A stretch of 64,000 bases of DNA from Notospermus geniculatus (lineage: Eukaryota; Nemertea; Pilidiophora; Heteronemertea; Lineidae): contig NMRB01000939.1 of NCBI GenBank assembly GCA_002633025.1, forward strand, positions 185,675 through 249,674, in the 5' to 3' direction. Positions within the stretch are counted from its first letter, which is position 1, and each line of letters opens with the position of its first letter. The position numbers were made by a program, and so were the translations under genes. This document shows positions 63,458-64,000 of this stretch, piece by piece. The notes below the pieces were generated by a model. It searched no databases, was not told where the DNA came from, and was given only the letters and a program-made list of their open reading frames with translations.

Positions 63458-64000
63458 CGATCAGACGTCTTGATTTTGTGTATGGTCATTTTGACCTGGA
63501 ATGTATGTCAGGGTCATTGCTGGTATTGTTGGTGCCTAGAGAGTACTAGTATTTCTTCGTGTTGGTGAGCTGGCCTTGAGGCATTCTCACCACTAAAATC
63601 ATCACACTTTTAAAAGTGGGTCAATTTTTCGCCTCCATTTTCTCCTTTTCCATTCACGTAATCTACTGATTATCGACGCAATAGCCAATCATTTGGCGTG
63701 AAATTGTGTCCCCTGCTAAGCAATTTGAATAATATAATCGGCTTTGTGCTTTTTGGACGATTTTTGGACCAAATGACGAGATTATTTAGGATCATATTCA
63801 TGCGGGTCCTCTGTCCTCGAGTCCTATTGTACTGTAGGCCTATAGCGGAGCGGCTGTAACAGGCAGGGGACCAGGTGTTGTACAGTAAAAATAGTGGACA
63901 TTCTTTTCATCACTTGAGAAGTTAGACCCATTGTGATACCTATTCTAACCCTTCATTAGGTAAGGCACTATACTTCAACTCATTCTTTCATGTGTAGCAA
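63458..64000. other. Sequence downstream of the Gypsy fragment
   Basis: Could hold the element's 3' LTR, but no second copy is in the window to show it. No exon is supported. Confidence 0.3.

Overview
The window is animal nuclear DNA, most likely from a marine invertebrate deuterostome (echinoderm, hemichordate or cephalochordate; I cannot tell which). Supporting signs are spliced genes with GT-AG introns, PAN/Apple-type exons, a tRNA-derived SINE, a Ty3/Gypsy fragment, a Kolobok transposon, a Polinton/Maverick and dozens of foldback elements, in DNA rich in the palindrome TAGGCCTA. Most of the window is transposons nested in transposons. Host coding sequence is sparse and partly broken.

Left flank (1-21.2 kb): a 188-bp tandem repeat, many short inverted-repeat elements, four of the window's five hammerhead-ribozyme-like motifs, a PAN/Apple exon (9.97 kb) followed by a propeller-like exon broken by an insertion (11.47-13.03 kb), and a 3.8-kb TTAA-flanked element (14.67-18.46 kb) that holds another 1.7-kb element and an assembly gap.

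Centre (21.2-56.5 kb): a 1.5-kb inverted-repeat element built of 438-bp tandem units was hit by a Polinton/Maverick (adintovirus-like) element. It runs from 22209 to 55979 with 86-bp identical inverted ends, 5'-AG termini and a perfect 6-bp target duplication, GTCGTT. Its rightward cluster (22.4-33.5 kb) encodes a packaging ATPase, candidate capsid and accessory proteins and the major capsid protein. Its leftward cluster (55.8-33.5 kb) encodes integrase, a zinc-finger protein, protein-primed family B DNA polymerase, a RING protein and an HNH-like protein. Ten of twelve native rightward genes start in the string TAAATG.

The Polinton was itself invaded. A 14.1-kb Kolobok transposon (34308-48446, TTAA duplication) splits the RING gene exactly between its zinc ligands. 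It carries a 13-exon DDE transposase and, on the other strand, a six-exon gene joining a CXC-like cysteine domain to a P2X7-type 'ballast' domain. Three smaller elements hit the Polinton at 23.0, 48.8 and 53.3 kb. The polymerase has a frameshift, two small genes have in-frame stops and the capsid gene has lost its 3' end, so this copy looks defective.

Right flank (56.5-64 kb): a decayed PAN plus propeller-like gene on the minus strand, apparently a paralogue of the one at 10-13 kb; further foldback elements; and a broken Ty3/Gypsy pol (61.2-63.5 kb) with a 347-bp TA-flanked element inserted in its RNase H region.
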